A program made the position numbers and the translations under genes. This document shows positions 7,843 to 14,443 of a stretch of 32,297 nucleotides of DNA, piece after piece. Origin of the DNA: Syntrophaceae bacterium (lineage in GTDB: Bacteria; Desulfobacterota; Syntrophia; Syntrophales; Smithellaceae); assembly GCA_003141615.1 (NCBI GenBank), contig PLMV01000101.1, forward strand, positions 3,363 to 35,659, given 5' to 3'. Under the pieces are notes generated by a model that was given only the letters and a program-made list of their open reading frames with translations, made no database searches and had not been told where the DNA came from. Every line of letters begins with the position of its first letter. Positions within the stretch are counted from its first letter, which is position 1.

Positions 7843-8361
7843 TCATTTTTGCTTATCAAGCTCTTCAACATTTGCATCTTGTGGCATATTAACTTCGGCT
7901 GATAGAATAAGTTTGGGTGGAATTCTTTGAGCGCCGAATATTTTGACTAACAATTTCATCGATCTATCAATTTCTATAAGATTGTTTGCTGAAATTTCCT
8001 CTAATCCGGAAACAAGTAAACCCTGCGCAACTTCCGGGGCTGATTTTATCAGATTATTCACTTTATCTGTCAATTCAATCCAAACGACACGACGATCATC
8101 TTTAGATCGTCTTCTTCTAACTAGATCTTGTTTTTCTAAACGATCAATAATGCCAACAACAGTGGTGGGGTGTAAATATAGCTTGTTGGCAAGATCTGAA
8201 ACTTTAACCGGTGAACTTTCATTAATTGTTTTTATTGTCCAGAGTTGAGCACTAGTTAATCCGGTTTCTCTTTCCACTTTTTTGGATTGCTCATTTAAAA
8301 TCTGGAATACTCTCCTCAAATTGTCGATAATGTTTGAGATAATAGGTTTCTTTTTGCTCAT
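7843..8361 (-). CDS. MarR-family transcription regulator
   Basis: A 172-aa protein with a winged helix-turn-helix core at about residues 25-115: LTSAQLWTIKTI, then VSDLANKLYLHPTTVVGIIDRLEKQDLV, then the wing RRRRSKDDRRVVWIELT. These are standard MarR features. The C-terminal tail (about 140-172) is longer than usual and polar. It is divergently transcribed from a secreted-protein gene at 8469 across a 107-bp gap, the classic layout for control of both itself and that gene. The ligand is unknown. Confidence 0.88.
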   Translation of the reverse strand: MSKKKPIISNIIDNLRRVFQILNEQSKKVERETGLTSAQLWTIKTINESSPVKVSDLANKLYLHPTTVVGIIDRLEKQDLVRRRRSKDDRRVVWIELTDKVNNLIKSAPEVAQGLLVSGLEEISANNLIEIDRSMKLLVKIFGAQRIPPKLILSAEVNMPQDANVEELDKQK

Positions 8362-8405
8362 GACTCATCCTTTTAAAAAAGTTCTTGCAATTTTGTAATA
8401 GCTAA

Positions 8406-8418
8406 TATACTTTGTATA
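8406..8418. promoter_or_regulatory. Candidate MarR operator
   Basis: TATAC-TTT-GTATA is a 13-bp inverted repeat in the middle of the divergent marR/8469 intergenic region. Its position suits a MarR dimer site overlapping both promoters. TTGCAA at 8385-8390 could be a -35 for the rightward gene, although spacing to TATACT is only 15 bp. AT-rich sequence makes chance palindromes fairly likely. Confidence 0.35.
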
Positions 8419-8468
8419 CGAATAATATGCATTGATAGTATTATATGTTGTTGTTGTAGGAAGTTAGC

Positions 8469-8960
8469 ATGATAAAATTTAAAAGTAAAGGACAATATTG
8501 CCCAACTGTTAATCTGATGAAGTTTTCAAATAAGTATGTTTTGATCATATCTATTATTTTCTGTGCTTTACTAAATAGTTCATTAGCTAACGGGCAAGAA
8601 CCGATCCCTTTTCTGACAGGTAAGTGGCTCGGAACAGTATTATATCAGGCAACTACCACCGGCTTTTCTTCATCAAAGGATTCAACAAGCCTTAATATTT
8701 TAGAACAATCTTTTTTAAAGTTTAAGGGAAATGCGGAAAGCATAAGTAATGGAAAAAAGACATTATGGGTTTTTGAAGGGTATTTAGGAAAAAGAGGTAG
8801 AAATATTTGTTTTATCAATCAGAATAATAAAAAGATGCTTGTAGGCTATGTGATTAACAACAATGGGGGTAACAATTTAATAAAACTTTATAGTTGGGAC
8901 GATGAAAACAATAGAGCAATTGTTTATATACTAAAAAAAATCGAGACCGCTAAAAATTAA
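8469..8960 (+). CDS. Secreted protein of unknown function
   Basis: A 163-aa product. A hydrophobic stretch (about residues 22-40) preceded by basic residues ends in SLANGQ and looks like a signal peptide. The mature part is polar and strand-rich (FLTGKWLGTVLYQ, then WVFEGYLGKRGRNICF), suggesting a small beta-structured periplasmic or exported protein. ATG 8469 has AGGAAG upstream. An internal ATG at 8517 would give a more compact signal peptide and is a real alternative. It is divergent from the MarR gene and probably its target. No family is recognised. Confidence 0.65.
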   Translation: MIKFKSKGQYCPTVNLMKFSNKYVLIISIIFCALLNSSLANGQEPIPFLTGKWLGTVLYQATTTGFSSSKDSTSLNILEQSFLKFKGNAESISNGKKTLWVFEGYLGKRGRNICFINQNNKKMLVGYVINNNGGNNLIKLYSWDDENNRAIVYILKKIETAKN

Positions 8961-9018
8961 AAAAAGAAATAATAGCTGAGACTTAATGACTTAACGCACC
9001 TAAAAACAGGATTGGGTG

Positions 9019-9257
9019 ATTGAGGAATGATATTATGCAACTAAATAGTTTGGAACATATAATTAATTTTACTGGAACAAAAATTTCCCGGATTACTTAC
9101 TTGCTAAATTTACAAAGAGGAAACGTGACAGTAATATTGCTTTCTGTTTTCTATTTTATATATCATTCACTCAAGGTCACTTTTTTTAACCTTCAATGTG
9201 CGGAAAAAGCAATAAAGAAAGATGATTAATTTAAAGCAGAGATACTCATTATCTCTG
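9019..9257 (+). repeat. Small-ORF/hairpin element, copy A
   Basis: Matches copy B (13493-13731) over most of its length, at roughly three-quarters identity by eye. The longest clear shared block contains GGAAACGTGACAGTAATA (9119-9136 here). Both copies carry a ribosome site, a start ATGCAA, a related small reading frame and a 3' hairpin CAGAGATA-N5-TATCTCTG (9237-9257 here). The loop differs (CTCAT here, CTAAT in B) while the arms are identical. Confidence 0.75.
9035..9229 (+). CDS. Small hydrophobic protein in the duplicated element, copy A
   Basis: A 64-aa ORF starting at ATG 9035 behind GAGGA. The product aligns with the 59-aa ORF at 13510: MQL, LEHI, RITYL, NL, GNVTVI and HSL are shared. 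The central segment is hydrophobic and could be membrane-associated. After HSL-x-x-TF the two frames part, because this copy has one more T in the run near 9180. No family is recognised. That two diverged copies keep the same frame argues for a real peptide, though a transcribed non-coding element is an alternative. Confidence 0.4.
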   Translation: MQLNSLEHIINFTGTKISRITYLLNLQRGNVTVILLSVFYFIYHSLKVTFFNLQCAEKAIKKDD

Positions 9258-9410
9258 AAAATAATTATATTGACCAACTGTAGGGAAGTGAAAATAAGTG
9301 GATACGTTTTAAAAGCATGATATTTAATAAAATACGGAGAAGAACCCTGCTCCTTCTGCAACCACTTCATCGCCCTCCTTCGTAAACGCTTCAACGATGA
9401 TAGTGGGTTT

Positions 9411-9441
9411 GATAGCCCCGGTACAGGAGACCGAGGCTATC
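9411..9441. repeat. Two-part stem-loop
   Basis: GATAGCC (9411-9417) pairs with GGCTATC (9435-9441), and CGGT (9419-9422) pairs with ACCG (9430-9433) around a 7-nt loop. There is no T run on either side, so it is not a standard terminator. It lies about 70-100 bp upstream of the kinase promoter. A protein-binding site or a remnant of a mobile repeat is possible. Confidence 0.5.
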
Positions 9442-9509
9442 AAAGATATCAACCATTCGGGTCTGACAAACATCAACACTCTATCTCGAATTTTACGGTC
9501 AATATTTAA

Positions 9510-9538
9510 TTGACATGCAAAACTTAAATTCTTATAGT
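9510..9538 (+). promoter_or_regulatory. Sigma-70-type promoter of the kinase/regulator operon
   Basis: A perfect TTGACA (9510-9515), a 17-bp spacer and TATAGT (9533-9538) give one of the best promoter matches in the window. Transcription should start near 9545, leaving a leader of about 110 nt before ATG 9658. Confidence 0.65.
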
Positions 9539-9657
9539 CCCAGAACTAATAAGCAGAGTTAAAAAGCAAAACGGCTCTGAGATGACAGATATTCACAGCT
9601 ATAAAGAAACCTGCAAAAAAAACGGCATTCAGATAGGTTTATCCGATAAGGTGTTAG

Positions 9658-11124
9658 ATGAAACTTGCAACCAAGCTTGTGGGGATAATTGTTTTGGGAA
9701 TAATAGTTATCCTGGCTATTGACGGTTATATCGCGATACAGCGCGACACGGAAATCCTTGAAGCAAACATGAAGAGGGATTCTCAGCTAATGGGACGCGC
9801 TTTGAAGGATTTGATAGCTGATGTGTGGCAGAAGAGAGGCCGGAAGCGTGCCCTTCAGCTCATTGAACAGGCGGATAAGGAAGAGTATATGGTAAAAATA
9901 CGTTGGGTTAGTTTGAATGCGCCGCCTAATGACCCTTACAGCCCCCGTATGCCTAGAGAAAAGCTCGGTATGGTTATGCAGGGACAGGAGATGTCCTTCA
10001 AGGAACGAAAAAAAGCTGGTGCTGGATATCTTTATACATATATTCCCATTAGAGTCGACGATAAAAAACTAGGAGCCCTCGAACTTTCCCAGTCTTTGTC
10101 TAGTCTCGATGAACGTGCTCACCATGCCGTCAATAGAATATTTATACTGGCAGTTATTCTACTGGTTTTAAGCGTCATAGCTGTGTTGTTGCTTGGTTTC
10201 GGTATGATTGGGCGGCCGCTGCATCGTCTGGTCGAGAAAATACGACGCATAGGAGATGGTGACCTGTCGGAGCCGCTGTCTCTTCGCGGGGGTGGTGAGT
10301 TTTCCGAACTGGCAACGGCGTTGAATACAATGTGCGAACAGCTTAATGATGCCCAGAAAAAAGTTCATAAAGAAACTGCTGCCCGGATCGCTGCTATAGA
10401 GCAACTGCGCCATGCAGACCGGCTGAAAACTGTCGGCGGACTGGCATCCGGTATTGCCCATGAACTCGGCACACCATTGAATGTCGTTTCCGGCAGAGCA
10501 GGTCTTATTACCACCGGAGACCTGACAAAACAGGAGATCATGGAAAGTGCAGAGATCATCAAAACTCAATCCGAACGCATGACGGCGATCATCCGGCAGC
10601 TTCTCAACTTTGCACGACGCAATTCACCTAAAAAAACGATGATTGATCTGCGGCAGATAGTACTCCAGACTATAAACCTTATGACTCCACTTGCTCAGAA
10701 GCAAAAAGCAAAATTATGTTTTGCTAGTGAGGATGTTACGGCTATGGCAAAGATTGATACAGGGCAGATTCAACAGGTTCTGACAAACCTTATCGTCAAT
10801 GCCCTGCAGGCTATGCCTCAAGGGGGCAACATAGAGGTGGGTATTCGTCCTGAACATGCTCAAAATCCGGAAAACAGCAAAGATTCCGGAAAGGAGTATT
10901 TCCGTGTTTATGTTCTGGATGAGGGAGTAGGAATTCAGGAAAAAAATATGCAGAATATCTTTGAACCTTTTTTTACGACGAAAGACACCGGCCACGGCAC
11001 CGGACTGGGACTTTCAATTGCCTACGACATAATTCAGGAACACGGCGGCTGGATAGAGGTTAAGAGCACACCAGGTACAGGAAGCTGTTTTTCATTCTAT
11101 TTACCGCGAGAGGTTGAAAAATGA
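9658..11124 (+). CDS. Membrane sensor histidine kinase, NtrB/ZraS type
   Basis: A 488-aa kinase. TM1 lies at about residues 7-27, followed by a periplasmic sensing region (28-158), TM2 (160-183), a HAMP linker (about 184-235) and a HisKA domain with phospho-acceptor H268 in GIAHELGTPLN. The C-terminal ATPase has the N box NLIVNALQAMPQGG, the G1 box DEGVGI and the G2 box GTGLGLSIA. It overlaps the NtrC-type regulator gene by 4 bp (ATGA), so the two proteins are almost certainly partners. The HELGTPLN box is the form usual in kinases paired with sigma-54 activators. The signal sensed is unknown. The periplasmic region is small, as in ZraS-like envelope or metal sensors. Confidence 0.92.
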   Translation: MKLATKLVGIIVLGIIVILAIDGYIAIQRDTEILEANMKRDSQLMGRALKDLIADVWQKRGRKRALQLIEQADKEEYMVKIRWVSLNAPPNDPYSPRMPREKLGMVMQGQEMSFKERKKAGAGYLYTYIPIRVDDKKLGALELSQSLSSLDERAHHAVNRIFILAVILLVLSVIAVLLLGFGMIGRPLHRLVEKIRRIGDGDLSEPLSLRGGGEFSELATALNTMCEQLNDAQKKVHKETAARIAAIEQLRHADRLKTVGGLASGIAHELGTPLNVVSGRAGLITTGDLTKQEIMESAEIIKTQSERMTAIIRQLLNFARRNSPKKTMIDLRQIVLQTINLMTPLAQKQKAKLCFASEDVTAMAKIDTGQIQQVLTNLIVNALQAMPQGGNIEVGIRPEHAQNPENSKDSGKEYFRVYVLDEGVGIQEKNMQNIFEPFFTTKDTGHGTGLGLSIAYDIIQEHGGWIEVKSTPGTGSCFSFYLPREVEK

Positions 11125-12491
11125 GCAGACGAATTCTGGTTGTTGACGATGACAAAAGCATGTGTGAACTTCTTGATGCTGATTTAAGCCGGCGCGGCTT
11201 TCAGATATTATACTGCACTTCCGCGGATGAAGCGTTCCGGGTATTGCAGGATAAAGAATTCGACACTGTATTGACCGATCTGCAAATGCCGGGCATGGAC
11301 GGGATTGATCTCTGTAACCGAATAGTATTGAACAGGTCGGACATACCCGTCATCGTAATTACCGCATTCGGTAGTATGGAAACCGCCATTGAAGCGATGC
11401 GTGCAGGAGCCTACGATTTTGTCACAAAGCCATTCGAGATGGATATACTCGCTCTGGCTCTGGAACGCGCCTTGAAACACCGATCTCTGCAGGAACAGGT
11501 TAAAACACTGAGCAGGGTTCTGGAGAAGGCTAAAAAGTACGACGAACTTATCGGCGCAAGCATGCCCATGCAGAAAATCTATGATCAGCTTTCGCGAATA
11601 GCAAATTCCGAATCCACGGTTCTGATTACCGGCGAAAGCGGAACAGGCAAAGAACTTGTTGCCAGGGCCATACACAGGCAAAGCAATCGGAATACCGGCC
11701 CGTTTGTTGCAATCAATTGTGCCGCATTAACCGATACACTTCTGGAAAGCGAACTTTTCGGGCACACGCGCGGCGCATTTACAGATGCAAAGACCGCCCG
11801 CAAAGGTCTTTTCCTGCAGGCTGAAGGAGGGACACTCCTTCTGGATGAAATCGGAGACTTTCCCCTGACCCTGCAACCAAAGCTTCTTAGGGCCCTAGAA
11901 GAACGTTCTCTCCGCCCAGTCGGCGGCGACACGGAAACCACTTTTGATGTAAGAGTAATTTCAACGACGAATCGTGATCTTGAATCGGCCGTGGAAGAAA
12001 AATTGTTTCGCGAAGCTCTCTTTTTTCGTATTAACGTTATACAGGTTGAGCTTCCTCCGCTTCGCGAACGTGGAACGGATATTCTGCTCCTGGCGCAGCA
12101 TTTCATCGAACAGTTTGCAACCCGCACTGATAAACGCATATCCGGCATATCAGACGCGGCAGCGGAGAAACTGCTTGACTATGCATGGCCGGGAAACGTA
12201 CGTGAACTGCGGAACGTCGTCGAACGGGCTGTGGCACTGACAAAATACGAAAAGCTTGCCGTTGATGATCTGCCGGAAAAAATCCGTTCTTACCACGGCA
12301 CGGAGATGATCATCGGCAGCAAGGCTTCCGAACTTGTTTCTATGGAAGAGACGGAGCGGCGTTATATACTTCATGTTCTGAAAGCCGTTGGCGGCAACAA
12401 AGCTCACGCTGCACGGTTGCTGGGTTTCGACAGAAAAACTTTATATCGCAAATTGCATTTTTACAAAATAGCCGAAAACGATAAGGAATGA
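11121..12491 (+). CDS. NtrC-family sigma-54-dependent response regulator
   Basis: A 456-aa three-domain activator. The receiver domain has D53 in VLTDLQMPGMDG. The AAA+ domain has Walker A GESGTGKE (171-178) and Walker B LLLDEI (239-244), followed by an arginine-rich sensor region. A Fis-type helix-turn-helix lies near the C-terminus (KAHAARLLGFDRKTLYRKL). The sigma-54-contact loop reads GAFTDA (218-223), not the consensus GAFTGA. Together with the overlapping kinase it forms a two-component system. Two sigma-54-type promoters in the window (12796 and 24906) are natural candidate targets, but binding is not shown. Confidence 0.94.
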   Translation: MSRRILVVDDDKSMCELLDADLSRRGFQILYCTSADEAFRVLQDKEFDTVLTDLQMPGMDGIDLCNRIVLNRSDIPVIVITAFGSMETAIEAMRAGAYDFVTKPFEMDILALALERALKHRSLQEQVKTLSRVLEKAKKYDELIGASMPMQKIYDQLSRIANSESTVLITGESGTGKELVARAIHRQSNRNTGPFVAINCAALTDTLLESELFGHTRGAFTDAKTARKGLFLQAEGGTLLLDEIGDFPLTLQPKLLRALEERSLRPVGGDTETTFDVRVISTTNRDLESAVEEKLFREALFFRINVIQVELPPLRERGTDILLLAQHFIEQFATRTDKRISGISDAAAEKLLDYAWPGNVRELRNVVERAVALTKYEKLAVDDLPEKIRSYHGTEMIIGSKASELVSMEETERRYILHVLKAVGGNKAHAARLLGFDRKTLYRKLHFYKIAENDKE

Positions 12492-12544
12492 TATTCAAAA
12501 ATTATCAAACAAATCTATTTTAATCAATAAAGAAACAGCAATTG

Positions 12545-12620
12545 CTCACGTAAACAATAATCACAATTTTTACCAAATATCTGGGGGTGGATTGTATCAA
12601 TACCCTGCTTTATACGTGAG
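12545..12620. promoter_or_regulatory. Distant inverted half-sites CTCACGTA / TACGTGAG
   Basis: CTCACGTA (12545-12552) and TACGTGAG (12613-12620) are exact reverse complements, 60 bp apart. They lie upstream of the sigma-54-type promoter at 12796 and could be paired activator sites. An eight-base match over this distance may also arise by chance. Confidence 0.3.
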
Positions 12621-12640
12621 ATGGGACATCAGGAACTAGC

Positions 12641-12673
12641 GGGGCATTTGTCTACAGTGTAGCATTATGCCCC
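12641..12673. promoter_or_regulatory. Nested palindrome, candidate activator-binding site
   Basis: GGGGCAT (12641-12647) pairs with ATGCCCC (12667-12673). Inside it CTACA (12652-12656) pairs with TGTAG (12658-12662) about a central G. The symmetry is exact for both arm pairs, with 4-nt interruptions on each side. Its centre is about 140 bp upstream of the -24 element at 12796, a normal distance for an NtrC-type enhancer site. No T run follows, so it is not an intrinsic terminator. Confidence 0.5.
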
Positions 12674-12795
12674 CTAAAAGCTGACCGGATAGAAGCAGAT
12701 ATTGGGAATAGAAGAAGGCTTTAATTTATCTTTCCTGTCTTGTATGTATTCTTAATTCTTGCAGGTTTTAAAATTCAAATCATCTTTCCTTCAAG

Positions 12796-12812
12796 TTGGC
12801 ATTCTCTTTGCG
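12796..12812 (+). promoter_or_regulatory. Sigma-54-type promoter
   Basis: TTGGCATTCTCTTTGCG fits the -24/-12 pattern. GG (12798-12799) and GC (12810-12811) are separated by exactly 10 bases, with TGGCA and TTGC cores. Transcription should start near 12823 and read into the receiver gene at 13024 through a leader of about 200 nt. The NtrC-type activator gene lies just upstream. Confidence 0.6.
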
Positions 12813-12863
12813 TTTCAATCCTAACGATTAAGTCGACAATAAAGAGCTGGTTAAATAGATAAG

Positions 12864-12956
12864 ATCCCTCTACGGCAGGAGCCAGAGGATTCCTGTAATA
12901 ACGCCACCCTCCGCGGGGTACGGTGCATTCCTCTCACGGCTTCAGCCGGGGGATTC
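12864..12956. repeat. Pair of related hairpins, REP/IS200-IS605-end-like
   Basis: Two directly repeated hairpins lie at 12864-12892 and 12927-12956. Each has the plan AT-Y-C-(C)TCT ... ACGGC - 4-nt loop - GCC ... GGATTC. Read on the minus strand they begin GAATCC and contain GGCT...GCCGT, resembling the terminal hairpins of IS200/IS605 (TnpB-type) elements or REP sequences. No tnpA or tnpB gene is nearby. They fall in the leader expected from the sigma-54-type promoter. Confidence 0.55.
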
Positions 12957-13023
12957 GCAAGTAGCGGGATTAATATTGTTCCGGATAATAGAGTGACAGA
13001 AGTTAAATTTAAGGAAAGAAATT

Positions 13024-13476
13024 ATGGCGGAGAAAAAAGTCCATAAGAAAACAGAAGATCACCTGCCGAGTAAGGCTTCTATAAGAAAGAAAATCCCGCA
13101 TATTCTGCTGGCGGAAGATAACTATGAGATGCGCAAGTTGCTGGCAATGTCACTCCGTAAAAACGGCTATGAAGTTACCGAATTTGCCGATGGCTCTAGT
13201 ATGCTTGAACGCTATTTTTCCGTTGATTCTGTCCAAAAAGAGGCGGCTTTTGATTTAGTCATCTCTGATGTCAGAATGCCAATCCTTACGGGTATAGAGA
13301 TTCTTGAAAGAACTTATGATCACAAAGGATTTCCACAGGTAATTTTGATTACGGCATTTGGTGACGAAGAAACACATAAACAGGCTTATCTCCTTGGGGC
13401 TGTAGCCGTGTTTGATAAACCTTTTAATATCGACGAACTGATAGCCAAGGTGCAGGAAATAGCGCCATCTTACTAG
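13024..13476 (+). CDS. Single-domain response regulator (CheY-like receiver)
   Basis: A 150-aa protein: a basic N-terminal tail of about 23 residues, then one receiver domain. The acidic pair is ED (31-32), the phospho-acceptor D82 in VISDVRMPILTG, the conserved T110 in LITAFG and K132 in FDKPF. There is no output domain, so it probably acts through protein contact or as a phosphate relay or sink. AAGGAAAG precedes the ATG. It sits behind a sigma-54-type promoter and 530 bp after the NtrC-type gene, so it may be a target or a partner of that system. Confidence 0.88.
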   Translation: MAEKKVHKKTEDHLPSKASIRKKIPHILLAEDNYEMRKLLAMSLRKNGYEVTEFADGSSMLERYFSVDSVQKEAAFDLVISDVRMPILTGIEILERTYDHKGFPQVILITAFGDEETHKQAYLLGAVAVFDKPFNIDELIAKVQEIAPSY

Positions 13477-13492
13477 TTGAACAGGATTGGAT

Positions 13493-13731
13493 GTTTTTGA
13501 GGTGATGTTATGCAATTAGATAATTTGGAACATATAAAGATTTTCATTATGTCAAAAGTTTTCCGAATTACTTACTTGATAAATTTACCAAAAGGAAACG
13601 TGACAGTAATATTTGTTTCTATTTTTTATCTTATATTACATTCGCTACGGGACACTTTTTTAACTCCCATTATGCGGCAGAAGCGATGAAGGAATATGTT
13701 AAATTTAGAACAGAGATACTAATTATCTCTG
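13493..13731 (+). repeat. Small-ORF/hairpin element, copy B
   Basis: The counterpart of copy A (9019-9257). It includes GGAAACGTGACAGTAATA at 13594-13611 and the hairpin CAGAGATA-CTAAT-TATCTCTG at 13711-13731. The hairpin ends 30 nt before the Pal start codon, so here it may lie in the pal mRNA leader. Copy A's 3' flank leads to the unrelated kinase region. Confidence 0.75.
13510..13689 (+). CDS. Small hydrophobic protein in the duplicated element, copy B
   Basis: A 59-aa ORF from ATG 13510, with GAGGTG well placed upstream, ending at TGA 13687. Shared blocks with the copy A product are MQL, LEHI, RITYL, GNVTVI, FY and HSL. Residues from about 18 to 46 are mainly hydrophobic. The C-terminal end is basic (MRQKR). 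Function is unknown. Whether it is translated is uncertain; the conserved frame and ribosome site are the evidence. Confidence 0.4.
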   Translation: MQLDNLEHIKIFIMSKVFRITYLINLPKGNVTVIFVSIFYLILHSLRDTFLTPIMRQKR

Positions 13732-13760
13732 TAAATAATAAATTATAAAGGAGTTAAATT

Positions 13761-14333
13761 ATGAAAATGAGAAAATCGATTATTTTTTTGTGTCTGACCG
13801 TCTTTGTGGTGGTTTACGCGGGATGTGCGGAAAAACATTTAACGACGAGTGAGGGAACCGCTTCTGCTCAAAACAATTCGGCAATCAAACAAAATGAGCA
13901 GCCCAGCACAGGCGGGTCATCAGCGAAACAAGAAGAATCGGCAAAACAAAGTATTAGCAAAGAACAAACAACAATGGAATCGGCAGCGTCACAGATTACA
14001 ACTGACTTTAAGGATATCCATTTTGATTTTGATCAATATAGCATCCGTCCGGAAGATAGGCAAATTCTTTCCGGTCACGCCGATTTACTTTTGAAAAACA
14101 AAAATTTCAAAATTGTCATTGAAGGAAATTGCGACGAAAGAGGAACGGATGAATATAATATGGCGCTTGGCCAGAGAAGAGCCGATGAAGCGAAAAAATA
14201 TCTGATCAATATGGGTGTTAATAAAAAGAGAGTTTCCACGATCAGTTACGGTAAAGAACGTCCTCTCGATCCTGATCATAATGAAGAAGCATGGGCAAAA
14301 AACAGAAGAGACCATTTTGTTGTTAGTAAATAA
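13761..14333 (+). CDS. pal: Peptidoglycan-associated lipoprotein (Pal-like)
   Basis: A 190-aa outer-membrane lipoprotein. The signal peptide ends in the lipobox VYAGC with C22 as the lipidated residue. A long Q/S/K-rich linker (about 25-78) follows, then an OmpA-type domain (about 80-188) with DIHFDFDQYSIRPE, IEGNCDERGTDEYN and NRRDHFVV. The GNCDERGT form is typical of Pal, which ties the outer membrane to peptidoglycan. AAGGAG precedes ATG 13761. The usual tol partners are not next to it, so it may be an additional Pal paralogue and not the housekeeping copy. Confidence 0.88.
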   Translation: MKMRKSIIFLCLTVFVVVYAGCAEKHLTTSEGTASAQNNSAIKQNEQPSTGGSSAKQEESAKQSISKEQTTMESAASQITTDFKDIHFDFDQYSIRPEDRQILSGHADLLLKNKNFKIVIEGNCDERGTDEYNMALGQRRADEAKKYLINMGVNKKRVSTISYGKERPLDPDHNEEAWAKNRRDHFVVSK

Positions 14334-14370
14334 ACTGGTTGTAAAATTGCCGGAAACAATTTCAATCAGA

Positions 14371-14400
14371 GCATAGCCCGTTACCTAAAACGGGCTATGC
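14371..14400 (+). terminator. Strong stem-loop after pal, terminator-like
   Basis: A perfect 12-bp stem has arms GCATAGCCCGTT (14371-14382) and AACGGGCTATGC (14389-14400) around a 6-nt loop, 37 nt after the pal stop. It lacks a T run, so it may end transcription with help from other factors or protect the 3' end of the pal mRNA. Confidence 0.5.
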
Positions 14401-14443
14401 TAGATGATAAGTAATGTTCGGTTTGAGTTGAGGAGTATGTGAG

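Larger units (their letters stand above)
9258..9657. other. Gene-free leader region of the kinase gene
   Basis: No coding sequence is supported. It holds the stem-loop at 9411-9441 and the promoter at 9510-9538, both listed separately. The last 110 nt would be the 5' leader of the sensor kinase mRNA. Confidence 0.6.
12492..12795. other. Gene-free region upstream of the sigma-54-type promoter
   Basis: No coding sequence is supported. It contains the inverted repeats at 12545-12620 and 12641-12673 described separately. Otherwise it is AT-rich and unremarkable. Confidence 0.55.

Noticed and set aside
11585-12148. 187-codon open frame on the minus strand
   Set aside because: Serine- and arginine-rich shadow of the AAA+ domain of the NtrC-type regulator.
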